Assembly (NCBI GenBank): GCA_021787775.1
Contig: JAJYLK010000081.1
Coordinates: 1-5,879 of the forward strand
Length of the DNA stretch: 5,879 nucleotides
Direction: 5' to 3'
Origin: Actinomycetes bacterium
Lineage (GTDB): Bacteria > Actinomycetota > Thermoleophilia > BMS3ABIN01
Below, piece after piece: positions 1-5,463 of the stretch. Positions within the stretch are counted from its first letter, which is position 1. Every line of letters begins with the position of its first letter. Under the pieces are notes generated by a model. It worked only from the letters and a program-made list of their open reading frames with translations. It searched no databases and had not been told where the DNA came from. Made by a program: the position numbers and the translations under genes.

Positions 1-1442
1 CTTCCATCCTGCGCGCCGGTGTGGTCGGTATCCTGGGACTGGCGGCGCTGCTTTTCTCCGGCCAGAGCGACCGCTACTATTTCCTGGCCCTGGCGGCAGC
101 CGTTATCCTCACACTCAACCCTTACAGCCTGCTCGATCCCGGATTCCAGCTGTCATTCGGCGCCGTGCTGGCGATCTTTCTCGTGGCGCCACTGATGGCG
201 TCCGCGCTGGCTTTCCTGCCGAAGATGCTGGCGGAGGCGTGTTCCATCTCGGCCGCGGCGGGCCTGGTGACAGCGCCGATCACGCTCGTCCACTTCCAGC
301 AGATATCAATATTATGCGTGCCTGCCAACCTGTTTGCTGAACCCGCGGAAGGGCCGGTGATGCTGCTGGGCGTCCTGTCGATTGCGGCCGGCATGGTCAG
401 CGCCGATCTGGGCTGGCTTCTCAACGCCGCCGCTTCCGCCTGCACGGGTTATGTCATCTTTGTGGCGCACTTTTTTGCCTCGCTGCCGGGCGCGGTCTAC
501 AGCGGCGCGGCGCCATCGTGGGCCGCGGTCGTCCTTTTTTACCTGGCGCTGGCTCTGGCAGTCGCCGCCGGCAGGACCTGCGGGTTCAGGACAGCAACTG
601 GCTGGCTCAGGCGCCACCGGCGGCTGGTACTGGCGCTGGTACTGGCCGTGGTGCTGGCGGCCGGCTTCGCCTGTGCCGGCGGCCGGGCCGGACGGGCGCC
701 GGCAGCTTATACTGTTTCCTTTCTGGATGTCGGCCAGGGCGACGCCGAGCTGATCCAGCTCCCGGGGCAGACAACCATACTGATCGATGGCGGACCCGGC
801 TCCCAGGTGCTGGACCGGTTGCGGGAAAACGGTGTCGGGAGGCTGGATGCCATCATCCTGACGCATCCGCACGCCGATCATCTCGCCGGGCTGCTGGAGG
901 TGCTGAAAAGCTATCCGGTGGCGTCTGTTTATGACGGTGGGCCACAGACCGCGAGCCCGATGTATCGTGACTTCCTCAAGCTGGTCAGGGACAGGAACAT
1001 CCCTTACCGGGCGCTGAAACGGGGGCAGACGCTGACTTATGGCGGGCTGGCCCTCAAGGTTTACAATCCCGGAGACAGCCAGCGCCCGGACGATCCCAAC
1101 GCGAATTCAGTGGTGATCGTGGCGAGCTTCCGGGGTCTTGATATACTTTGTCCAGGTGACGCTGAGGGCGATGTCCTGGGCACGCTGGGGCTGCCGCCGG
1201 TGGAGGTGTACAAGATCGGCCACCATGGCAGCAGCGACAGCGAGCTGGCACAGGTGCTGGAACTGGTAAAACCTGCGGTTGCGGTGATCTCGGTCGGCGA
1301 CCCCAACGATTACGGACATCCGGCTGCCGATACGCTGACAAAATTGAAACGGGCCGGGCCCGAAGTCTTCCGCACCGACCATCAAGGCACCGTGCACGTG
1401 TCGCTGACTGGCGCGGGCCTGCAAGTAACCACGGACCGTTAG
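1..1442 (+). CDS. comEC: ComEC/Rec2 competence protein, 3' part (5' end outside window)
   Basis: This is the C-terminal part of the inner-membrane channel that brings single-stranded DNA into the cell during natural transformation. The frame is open from the window edge (first full codon at 3), so the ATG at 21 is internal and the N-terminal region is missing. The first ~220 visible residues are strongly hydrophobic and include the Competence-domain signature around 114-175 (NPYSLLDPGFQLSFGA). From about 708 a metallo-beta-lactamase domain follows: DVGQGD near 726, the metal-binding HPHADH at 864-881, a GDAEGD motif near 1158, KIGHHGSS at 1212-1235 and a late GHP motif near 1314. The metal ligands look intact, so the nuclease-like domain is probably active; in this family it is proposed to degrade the non-transported strand. 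The stop is TAG at 1440-1442. holA follows on the same strand after 181 bases. Family assignment is firm; whether the cell is competent cannot be judged here. Confidence 0.95.
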   Translation, partial: SILRAGVVGILGLAALLFSGQSDRYYFLALAAAVILTLNPYSLLDPGFQLSFGAVLAIFLVAPLMASALAFLPKMLAEACSISAAAGLVTAPITLVHFQQISILCVPANLFAEPAEGPVMLLGVLSIAAGMVSADLGWLLNAAASACTGYVIFVAHFFASLPGAVYSGAAPSWAAVVLFYLALALAVAAGRTCGFRTATGWLRRHRRLVLALVLAVVLAAGFACAGGRAGRAPAAYTVSFLDVGQGDAELIQLPGQTTILIDGGPGSQVLDRLRENGVGRLDAIILTHPHADHLAGLLEVLKSYPVASVYDGGPQTASPMYRDFLKLVRDRNIPYRALKRGQTLTYGGLALKVYNPGDSQRPDDPNANSVVIVASFRGLDILCPGDAEGDVLGTLGLPPVEVYKIGHHGSSDSELAQVLELVKPAVAVISVGDPNDYGHPAADTLTKLKRAGPEVFRTDHQGTVHVSLTGAGLQVTTDR

Positions 1443-1484
1443 GATCGGGCGTCCGGAGCAGGCTTTCGGGAACGCACCCGGGAT

Positions 1485-1602
1485 TTGCCGGCAGCGCGGT
1501 GGTATCCGCAGAAGCCGGCCGGTTCCGGCAGCGGAGCGGTATCCGCAGAAGCCGGCCGGTTCCGGCAGAGCGGCATCCGCAGAATCCGGCCGGTTCCGGC
1601 AG
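1485..1602. repeat. Three 31-base tandem repeats with an internal hairpin, comEC-holA spacer
   Basis: Three copies lie at 1501-1531, 1538-1568 and 1572-1602, separated by 6 and 3 bases. Copies 1 and 2 are identical; copy 3 differs at two positions (T to C at unit position 3, G to T in GAAGCC). Each unit starts GGTATCCGCAGAA, or close to it, and contains the inverted repeat GCCGG-CCGGTT-CCGGC, a 5-bp stem with a 6-base loop (1514-1529 in copy 1). A degenerate end of a further copy (TTGCCGGCAGCG) sits at 1485-1496. The array ends 21 bases before the holA start codon and 12 before its ribosome binding site. Start-to-start distances of 37 and 34 bases do not keep one reading frame, so the array is probably non-coding. 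Function is unknown: a dispersed intergenic repeat family or an RNA structure between the two genes is possible. Confidence 0.9.
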
Positions 1603-1623
1603 GCTGGAAGACTCGAGGAAAAA

Positions 1624-2610
1624 ATGGCTGCAAAAGCAAAAAAACAGGATGCGTTAAAACCGGTTTATCTGATTACCGGCAGTGACGGTCCCAAGGTGGA
1701 GATGGCGGTGCGCCGCCTGCGCGACCGCGTGATCGCCGATGCTGGCACCGACATGAATGTCGATACGTTTGACGCCGCCGATCATGGCGCTATGGAAGTG
1801 ATCCAGGCTGCCAGCACGATGCCGTTCGGCGCTGGCGTCCGGCTGGTGCTGGTAAAAAACGCCGGCGCCTGGACCAAGGCGGATAAAGACGCCCTGGTTA
1901 CTTTCCTGGCCGATCCTCCGCCGCAAACCGTGGTGGCGCTGACCGGCGGCGGCATCCGGAAAAACGAGGGCCTGTTCAAGGCGGTGGAGGCCGCGGGGAT
2001 GGTGCTCTCCTTTGAAGCGCCGCGTGCGGGGAACCTGCCGGGCTGGGCGCAGGAACAGGCCAGGCAGCGCCGGTTGAAACTGGCGCCGGACGCGGCTCAG
2101 CGGCTGGTGTTCCTTGCCGGTCACGACCAGCGGGCCATCGCCAGCGAGCTGGACAAGCTGGGCGCGTATCTCGGCGGCGGCGGTGTAACGGTGGAGGATG
2201 TCGACGAGGTCTGCTGGGTGTCGGCCGAGGTGCGCGTCTGGGATCTTACCGATGCTCTGGGCGCCCGGGACCGGACGCTCGTGTTTCGCCAGCTGGAAGC
2301 GCTGCTGGCGGACCGGACCGCGCCGGCCGCGGTTTTCTATCAGATCGCCCGGCACCTGCGCATGCTGGCCAGCGTCGTGGAGGCCGGCGACAGGGGGGAG
2401 GACCCCGGCAAAGCGGCGCTGGCTCTTGGCCTGAAGCCATATCCGGCCAGGAAGGTCGCCGAGCAGAGCCGCGGCTTCTCCGCGGAAGGGCTGCGGGAGT
2501 CGATCAGGCTGCTGTCCGGGCTGGACGCCGACCTGAAAGGAAGAAGCGACCTGAGGCCTGACCTGGCTCTGGAGATCGCGGTCGCCAGGATCCTGGACGC
2601 GGTCGCTTAA
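1624..2610 (+). CDS. holA: DNA polymerase III subunit delta
   Basis: The delta subunit of the clamp loader binds the beta sliding clamp and opens it so it can be loaded on primed DNA. The 328-residue length is normal for the family. The N-terminal PVYLITGSDGPKVE (residues 13-26) matches the usual delta opening, a degenerate AAA+ fold without a Walker A motif, as expected for delta. Residues 141-184 (WAQEQARQRRLKL, then GHDQRAIASELDKLGAY) are the conserved middle region. The C-terminal collar domain is recognisable in DLTDALGARD (207-216), YQIARHLRMLASV (239-251), YPARKVAEQSRGFS (273-286) and the final DADLKGRSDLRPDLALEIAV stretch (301-320). The ATG at 1624 follows GAGG at 1615-1618 with a 5-base gap. 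comEC followed by holA is a common order in Gram-positive-type genomes; the long repeat-bearing spacer is unusual. The stop TAA overlaps the stop of the convergent membrane-protein gene. Confidence 0.95.
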   Translation: MAAKAKKQDALKPVYLITGSDGPKVEMAVRRLRDRVIADAGTDMNVDTFDAADHGAMEVIQAASTMPFGAGVRLVLVKNAGAWTKADKDALVTFLADPPPQTVVALTGGGIRKNEGLFKAVEAAGMVLSFEAPRAGNLPGWAQEQARQRRLKLAPDAAQRLVFLAGHDQRAIASELDKLGAYLGGGGVTVEDVDEVCWVSAEVRVWDLTDALGARDRTLVFRQLEALLADRTAPAAVFYQIARHLRMLASVVEAGDRGEDPGKAALALGLKPYPARKVAEQSRGFSAEGLRESIRLLSGLDADLKGRSDLRPDLALEIAVARILDAVA

Positions 2611-3485
2611 CCGCGGACTTCACTCTCCCCGGCGGCTTCATCGTCCTCACTGGCGCCTGGCTGGGCACCGGCCGGCAGGACGCCTGTTGCCGCCGCCGGC
2701 TGCCTCGAGGCGTCGAGGTCGAAGAAAAACAGGGCGTAGACGACCACGAAATAACCCATGACTATGCTGGTGGCGACGGCGAAGGCGATGTCGGCCGGGA
2801 AGGCGCCCCGCTCCACGTTGATGGCGTTGATGAGGGTTGCTACAATCTGTGCCATGATGCCGAAAACGAGCGAAAAGCCCAGCACTTTCCACCAGCGGTT
2901 TTTAACCACGTCCATGCTGTAACGCGCGGCGCCCCAGCCGCTCTTGCCGTAGAGGAGCACCGCCTGGATCGCAAAGGTCCAGTAGATGTAGAACACGATC
3001 ATCGGCACCACAAAGAAGACGAACAGCACCGATAGCAGAACCTGGATCATCAGTAACGTCAGGATGGCCGCCGGCCATCGGGCCAGCGCCGGCCGGAGCG
3101 CTTCGCGGTAGTCGATCCTGCCGCCCTCACTTGCCGCTTTGGCTACCAGCACGATCGCCATCACCGACAGCGTGCTCATCAGCGAGCCGAAGAAATGGAC
3201 CGCCAGCGATACGCCCGACAGCTCGGCCACCGCCTGCGCGAAGCCCGCCCGGTCGACCTGGTCGGACTTGTTGTTGCTGATCAGGTTTTCCTGCTGCGTG
3301 AGAAAATCCTGCTGGCTGCTGAGGATGGGCGCGCGGTTGACCCCCCAGACAGCCACCTGCAGCGGCACCTGCACGATCAGGATGATGATCAGGATGGCGC
3401 GGAAATGCTCGGTGAAGATCTTCCAGGAGTCTGTCAGGATCTCACCGAGTGAGATCCCGGGCCTGGCTGCGGCGGACTGATTCAT
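2607..3485 (-). CDS. Polytopic membrane protein, glycerophosphodiester phosphodiesterase membrane-domain-like
   Basis: A 292-residue integral membrane protein with about six hydrophobic segments, near residues 27-48, 94-116, 138-160, 163-180, 200-222 and 232-255. The opening ISLGEILTDSWKIFTEHF and the middle stretch ARYSMDVVKNRWWKVLGF (187-204) match the pattern of the bacterial family annotated as glycerophosphoryl diester phosphodiesterase membrane domain or related uncharacterised membrane proteins. No catalytic phosphodiesterase domain is present, so this is only the membrane module and an enzymatic role should not be assumed. Residues ~49-92 form a polar loop, and the last ~30 residues are a low-complexity Ala/Gly/Pro/Glu-rich, acidic tail. 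The ATG at 3483-3485 has a GGGAG ribosome binding site (3496-3500 on the complement) with a 10-base gap, a little long. It converges on holA and is divergent from the rhodanese gene, so it is probably transcribed alone. Substrate and role are unknown. Confidence 0.85.
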   Translation of the reverse strand: MNQSAAARPGISLGEILTDSWKIFTEHFRAILIIILIVQVPLQVAVWGVNRAPILSSQQDFLTQQENLISNNKSDQVDRAGFAQAVAELSGVSLAVHFFGSLMSTLSVMAIVLVAKAASEGGRIDYREALRPALARWPAAILTLLMIQVLLSVLFVFFVVPMIVFYIYWTFAIQAVLLYGKSGWGAARYSMDVVKNRWWKVLGFSLVFGIMAQIVATLINAINVERGAFPADIAFAVATSIVMGYFVVVYALFFFDLDASRQPAAATGVLPAGAQPGASEDDEAAGESEVRG

Positions 3486-3640
3486 CGGTTATCGGCTCCC
3501 GTCGTCTGTTTGGCTTGCTGGCTTCGTGTAGTTTTATCAGTTATTTTGACGATTTTGAAACCAGAAGGCTGGTTTTGGCATCTAAAGTGATTGAATGTCC
3601 GCGATGCGGTTCACTAACTTTTTCCCGAAGGAGCTTTTTT
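3486..3640. promoter_or_regulatory. Divergent intergenic region, AT-richer, with an inverted repeat
   Basis: These 155 bases separate the start codons of the membrane-protein gene (-) and the rhodanese gene (+) and are visibly richer in A/T than the genes around them, especially 3530-3590, so promoters for both directions are expected here. At 3558-3575 there is an exact 7-bp inverted repeat with a 4-base centre, AAACCAG-AAGG-CTGGTTT. TTGACG (3546-3551) and TTGAAA (3555-3560) resemble -35 boxes, but neither has a good -10 box at the right spacing, so no promoter is assigned precisely. The inverted repeat could be an operator, or a weak hairpin given the T-run on its right side. Confidence 0.45.
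3628..3633 (+). promoter_or_regulatory. Ribosome binding site fixing the rhodanese start
   Basis: A perfect AAGGAG lies 7 bases before the ATG at 3641. The reading frame is open for nearly 200 bases further upstream, with possible starts at 3449 (ATG) and 3587 (GTG). Neither has a comparable Shine-Dalgarno sequence, so this site decides the start. Confidence 0.85.
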
Positions 3641-4048
3641 ATGCAGAACGTTCTTATCTTTCTGTCCCTGGGACTCGCCGGCGGTTACCTGCTGATGCGG
3701 CTGAATTCTGCCCGCCGCCTGCGCGCGGCCGGCGTGCGCAATGTGGGGGTCGCCGAGACCGTGAGGCTGATCGAGGAGCAGAAGGCGGTGGTGGTCGACG
3801 TGCGCGAGAAGGGCGAGTACCGCGCCGGACGCATCCCGAATTCGCGGCACATCCCGCTGGGGCAGATCAGCCGCCGGGTCAAGGATCTGGAGAAGGTCAA
3901 GGGACGTCCGATCATCGTCAGCTGCCGCAGCGGCCGCCGTTCGGCCGTGGCCAGCATCGTGCTGAGCAAGCACGGCTTCAGCGATGTATATAATCTCAAG
4001 GGTGGCGTCACGGCCTGGAGCAGGGCCAAAATGTCGCTGGAAAAGTAG
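3641..4048 (+). CDS. Membrane-anchored single-domain rhodanese (sulfurtransferase), YibN-like
   Basis: A 135-residue protein with one N-terminal hydrophobic anchor (residues ~3-20) followed by one rhodanese domain (~35-130). Visible rhodanese features are VVVDVREKGEYRAGRIPNSRHIPL (split here as VVVDVREKGEY at 50-60 and RAGRIPNSRHIPL at 61-73), the active-site loop CRSGRR with the catalytic cysteine at residue 95, and the closing VYNLKGGVTAWS (116-127). An intact six-residue loop beginning with cysteine is expected to carry a persulfide, so sulfur transfer is likely; the natural acceptor is unknown. The anchor would hold the domain at the cytoplasmic membrane. The start at 3641 is chosen from its AAGGAG site and because the hydrophobic anchor begins immediately. 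The glutaredoxin gene follows after 55 bases on the same strand, probably in one operon, the same order as yibN-grxC in gammaproteobacteria. Confidence 0.92.
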   Translation: MQNVLIFLSLGLAGGYLLMRLNSARRLRAAGVRNVGVAETVRLIEEQKAVVVDVREKGEYRAGRIPNSRHIPLGQISRRVKDLEKVKGRPIIVSCRSGRRSAVASIVLSKHGFSDVYNLKGGVTAWSRAKMSLEK

Positions 4049-4103
4049 CGGCGGCGCCATACCGGCAAGCGATCAAAAGTGAAGGAAAAGTGAAGGTGAG
4101 GCC

Positions 4104-4367
4104 ATGAAACCGGAAGTCAGCATGTACTGCACCGAGACCTGCCGTTTCTGCAATGCCGCCGAGGCGCTGCTGAGGAACAAGGGTGTGCATGATATAAACA
4201 AGATATATATCGATCTCGATCCCGGCGGGCGCGATGCGCTGGCGGAGAAGACCGGCCGGCGCACTGTACCGCAGATCTTCGTAGGCGATTACCACGTCGG
4301 CGGATACGACGACCTTTCGGCGCTCGACCGCGAGGGTAAGCTCGATTCGCTGCTGGCAGGCGCGTAA
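4104..4367 (+). CDS. grxC: Glutaredoxin 3-type thiol oxidoreductase with CRFC active site
   Basis: An 87-residue single-domain glutaredoxin, the normal Grx3 length, which would reduce disulfides or glutathione mixed disulfides in the cytoplasm. The fold is recognised from VSMYCTETCRFC (residues 5-16), the cis-proline motif TVPQIFVGDYHVGGYDDL (54-71) and the ending LDREGKLDSLL. The active site is C13-R-F-C16 where Grx3 proteins usually have CPYC, and an additional cysteine is at position 9. Both redox cysteines are kept, so dithiol chemistry is possible, but replacing Pro-Tyr by Arg-Phe should shift redox potential or partner choice (inference). The ATG follows AAGGTG (4093-4098) with a 5-base gap; a short direct repeat, AAAGTGAAGG/AAAAGTGAAGG, lies just upstream. 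In many gammaproteobacteria secB follows grxC; here the next gene is a convergent HEAT-repeat gene. The symbol is by family resemblance. Confidence 0.9.
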   Translation: MKPEVSMYCTETCRFCNAAEALLRNKGVHDINKIYIDLDPGGRDALAEKTGRRTVPQIFVGDYHVGGYDDLSALDREGKLDSLLAGA

Positions 4368-4465
4368 AGCCGTTCCCGCCGCCTGGTGAATCATCGGCCG
4401 GATGCGGCCAGGCCGCTGGGCCAACGACTGGCAGGCCGGCCGGCGTCGGGGCCCGTACGGGCCTG
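4368..4465. terminator. Convergent intergenic spacer with GC-rich hairpins, possible bidirectional terminator region
   Basis: The 98 bases between the grxC stop and the HEAT-gene stop contain several short GC-rich inverted repeats: GGCCG-GATG-CGGCC at 4396-4409, GCCGGCCGGC at 4435-4444, and the 14-base perfect palindrome GGCCCGTACGGGCC at 4450-4463, which lies 2 bases beyond the HEAT stop codon. None is followed by a T-run in either direction, so classical intrinsic termination is not demonstrated. The position between two converging genes makes termination or transcript-end stabilisation the most likely role. Confidence 0.35.
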
Positions 4466-5302
4466 CTACTTGCCGATCCGCGTCATCGCCACCATGGCGT
4501 TCAGGCCGATCTCCTTGTCATCACTGCGGGACAATTTCTCAAGGTGGGGGATGGCGTCCTCGATCAGCTCGGGACTGGTCATGCCGATGATGCCGATGGC
4601 CATGATCGCGTTCTTCACCACGGTCGGATCCCGGCTCTGCAGGTAGCCGATCAGCTGCGGCATGTGCTCGCGCACCAGTTCCGGATAATTGAAGCCGATG
4701 GCGCCGAAGGCGAAGACGACGCCGCCGCAACTGGTCTCCTTGGCATGTTTGAGCACGCTGACCAGCTGCGGGAAGTGTTCCTTGATCAGTTCGGGAGAGT
4801 TGACGCCGATCTTGCCGAGCGCGTGCGCACCCGCCTCGCGCTCGTCCTCACTGTCTGAATCCAGCAGCCGGAACAGTTGCGGCAGCTGGTCCTCGACCAG
4901 GTCCGGGAAATTGAAGCCGATGTTGCCGATGGCGTAGGCGGCGTCCTGGCGGATGAACGGGTCGGGCTCGTTCAGCATCACCCGCAGGATCGGCAGCACC
5001 TCCTCCGACTTGTCCCGGTAATTGAACACGAGATTGCCGAGAGCGCAGACGCCTTCCGACTTCAGCCCCGGATTGTCGTTGAGCAGTTTCATGATCGTGC
5101 CCGTGTGGCCGTACACATCTTCGGGATGGTCGAAACCGTAGCGGCCCAGCACGTTGAGGATGCCGCGCCGCGTCTCGTCATCGGATGTATCCAGCAGGCG
5201 GATCAGTTCCCTCACCGCCTCTTCCCGGTGCTGATAAAGCAGCTTTGAGACTTCGCCGAAGCGTTTCCGGGCCAGCATTTCTTCCAGCTGCCTGTTGTCC
5301 AT
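4466..5302 (-). CDS. HEAT-repeat protein with regular 37-residue repeats
   Basis: A 278-residue soluble protein, apparently without signal peptide or membrane segment. After a helical N-terminal region (residues 1-44) it consists of back-to-back two-helix repeats: one of 36 residues (45-80), five of exactly 37 (81-117, 118-154, 155-191, 192-228, 229-265), and a final half repeat ending in TRIGK. The shared pattern is A-(I/L/F)-G-x-I-G-F-N-x-P-E-L-(V/I)-x-E-x-x-P-x-L, clearest in AIGNIGFNFPDL, ALGKIGVNSPEL and AFGAIGFNYPEL. This is the HEAT/PBS-lyase-HEAT-like solenoid type, which serves as a binding scaffold; no catalytic motif is visible and the ligand is unknown. The ATG follows AAGGA (complement of 5312-5316) with a 9-base gap. 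It is divergent from ku and convergent with grxC, so it is likely a single-gene transcript. HEAT solenoids include DNA-binding repair proteins such as AlkD, but similarity to that subgroup is not evident. Confidence 0.9.
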   Translation of the reverse strand: MDNRQLEEMLARKRFGEVSKLLYQHREEAVRELIRLLDTSDDETRRGILNVLGRYGFDHPEDVYGHTGTIMKLLNDNPGLKSEGVCALGNLVFNYRDKSEEVLPILRVMLNEPDPFIRQDAAYAIGNIGFNFPDLVEDQLPQLFRLLDSDSEDEREAGAHALGKIGVNSPELIKEHFPQLVSVLKHAKETSCGGVVFAFGAIGFNYPELVREHMPQLIGYLQSRDPTVVKNAIMAIGIIGMTSPELIEDAIPHLEKLSRSDDKEIGLNAMVAMTRIGK

Positions 5303-5463
5303 GTAGCCGTATCCTTTCTGGTCTGGTCGCGCGGACTCCGCGTGCGGAGCCCGGCGGCAAATATCTTATACCCTTTTTCGCGCCGCGTCTGCGGCTGCCG
5401 GGCGGTTAAGTCCGCTGGCGGTGGGGAATACTAAATTTCCCTCAAGCACAAGGAGAAGGGATC
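5303..5463. promoter_or_regulatory. Divergent promoter region between the HEAT gene and ku
   Basis: These 161 bases separate two outward-facing start codons. On the - strand TATAAG (complement of 5365-5370) is a 5/6 match to a -10 box, placed about 62 bases before the HEAT ATG, but no good -35 box lies 16-18 bases upstream. On the + strand TTAAGT (5406-5411) and TACTAA (5429-5434) are 17 bases apart and could be a weak promoter for ku. At 5332-5353 a GC-rich inverted repeat, CTCCG-CGTG-CGGAG extended by three more pairs past one mismatch, would form near the 5' end of the HEAT transcript. Promoter assignments are tentative. Confidence 0.4.
5450..5455 (+). promoter_or_regulatory. Ribosome binding site of ku
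   Basis: AAGGAG lies 8 bases before the ATG at 5464, which fixes the start of the partial ku gene. Confidence 0.85.

Noticed and set aside
312..881. 189-codon open frame on the - strand inside comEC
   Set aside because: Composition is low-complexity Gln/Arg/Gly/Pro typical of an antisense shadow; comEC motifs occupy the other strand.
1501..1602. CRISPR-like array
   Set aside because: The gaps between the 31-base units are only 6 and 3 bases, there are only three units, and no cas genes are seen.
1485..1685. Short + strand reading frame running through the tandem repeats
   Set aside because: It crosses repeats with 37- and 34-base start-to-start spacing, so the units are read in different frames, has no ribosome binding site, and runs into holA in another frame.
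1654..2355. 233-codon open frame on the - strand inside holA
   Set aside because: Shadow of holA in a GC-rich gene; the translation shows no recognisable domain and the holA frame is well supported.
2611..3485. rpsT (ribosomal protein S20), often found after holA in Gram-positive genomes
   Set aside because: No S20-like coding sequence is seen on either strand after holA; a convergent membrane-protein gene occupies the space.
3546..3551. TTGACG as the -35 box of a rhodanese promoter
   Set aside because: The expected -10 position at 16-18 bases spacing reads CTGGTT or similar, which is not a -10 box.
4396..4409. GGCCGGATGCGGCC resembling the core of enterobacterial REP elements
   Set aside because: Only the short core matches; no full REP structure or second copy is seen in the window, and chance is likely in GC-rich DNA.
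5382..5395. GCCGC-GTCT-GCGGC hairpin beside a T-run as an intrinsic terminator
   Set aside because: The T-run (5374-5378) lies before the stem on the + strand and becomes an A-run on the - strand, so the order is wrong for termination in either direction.
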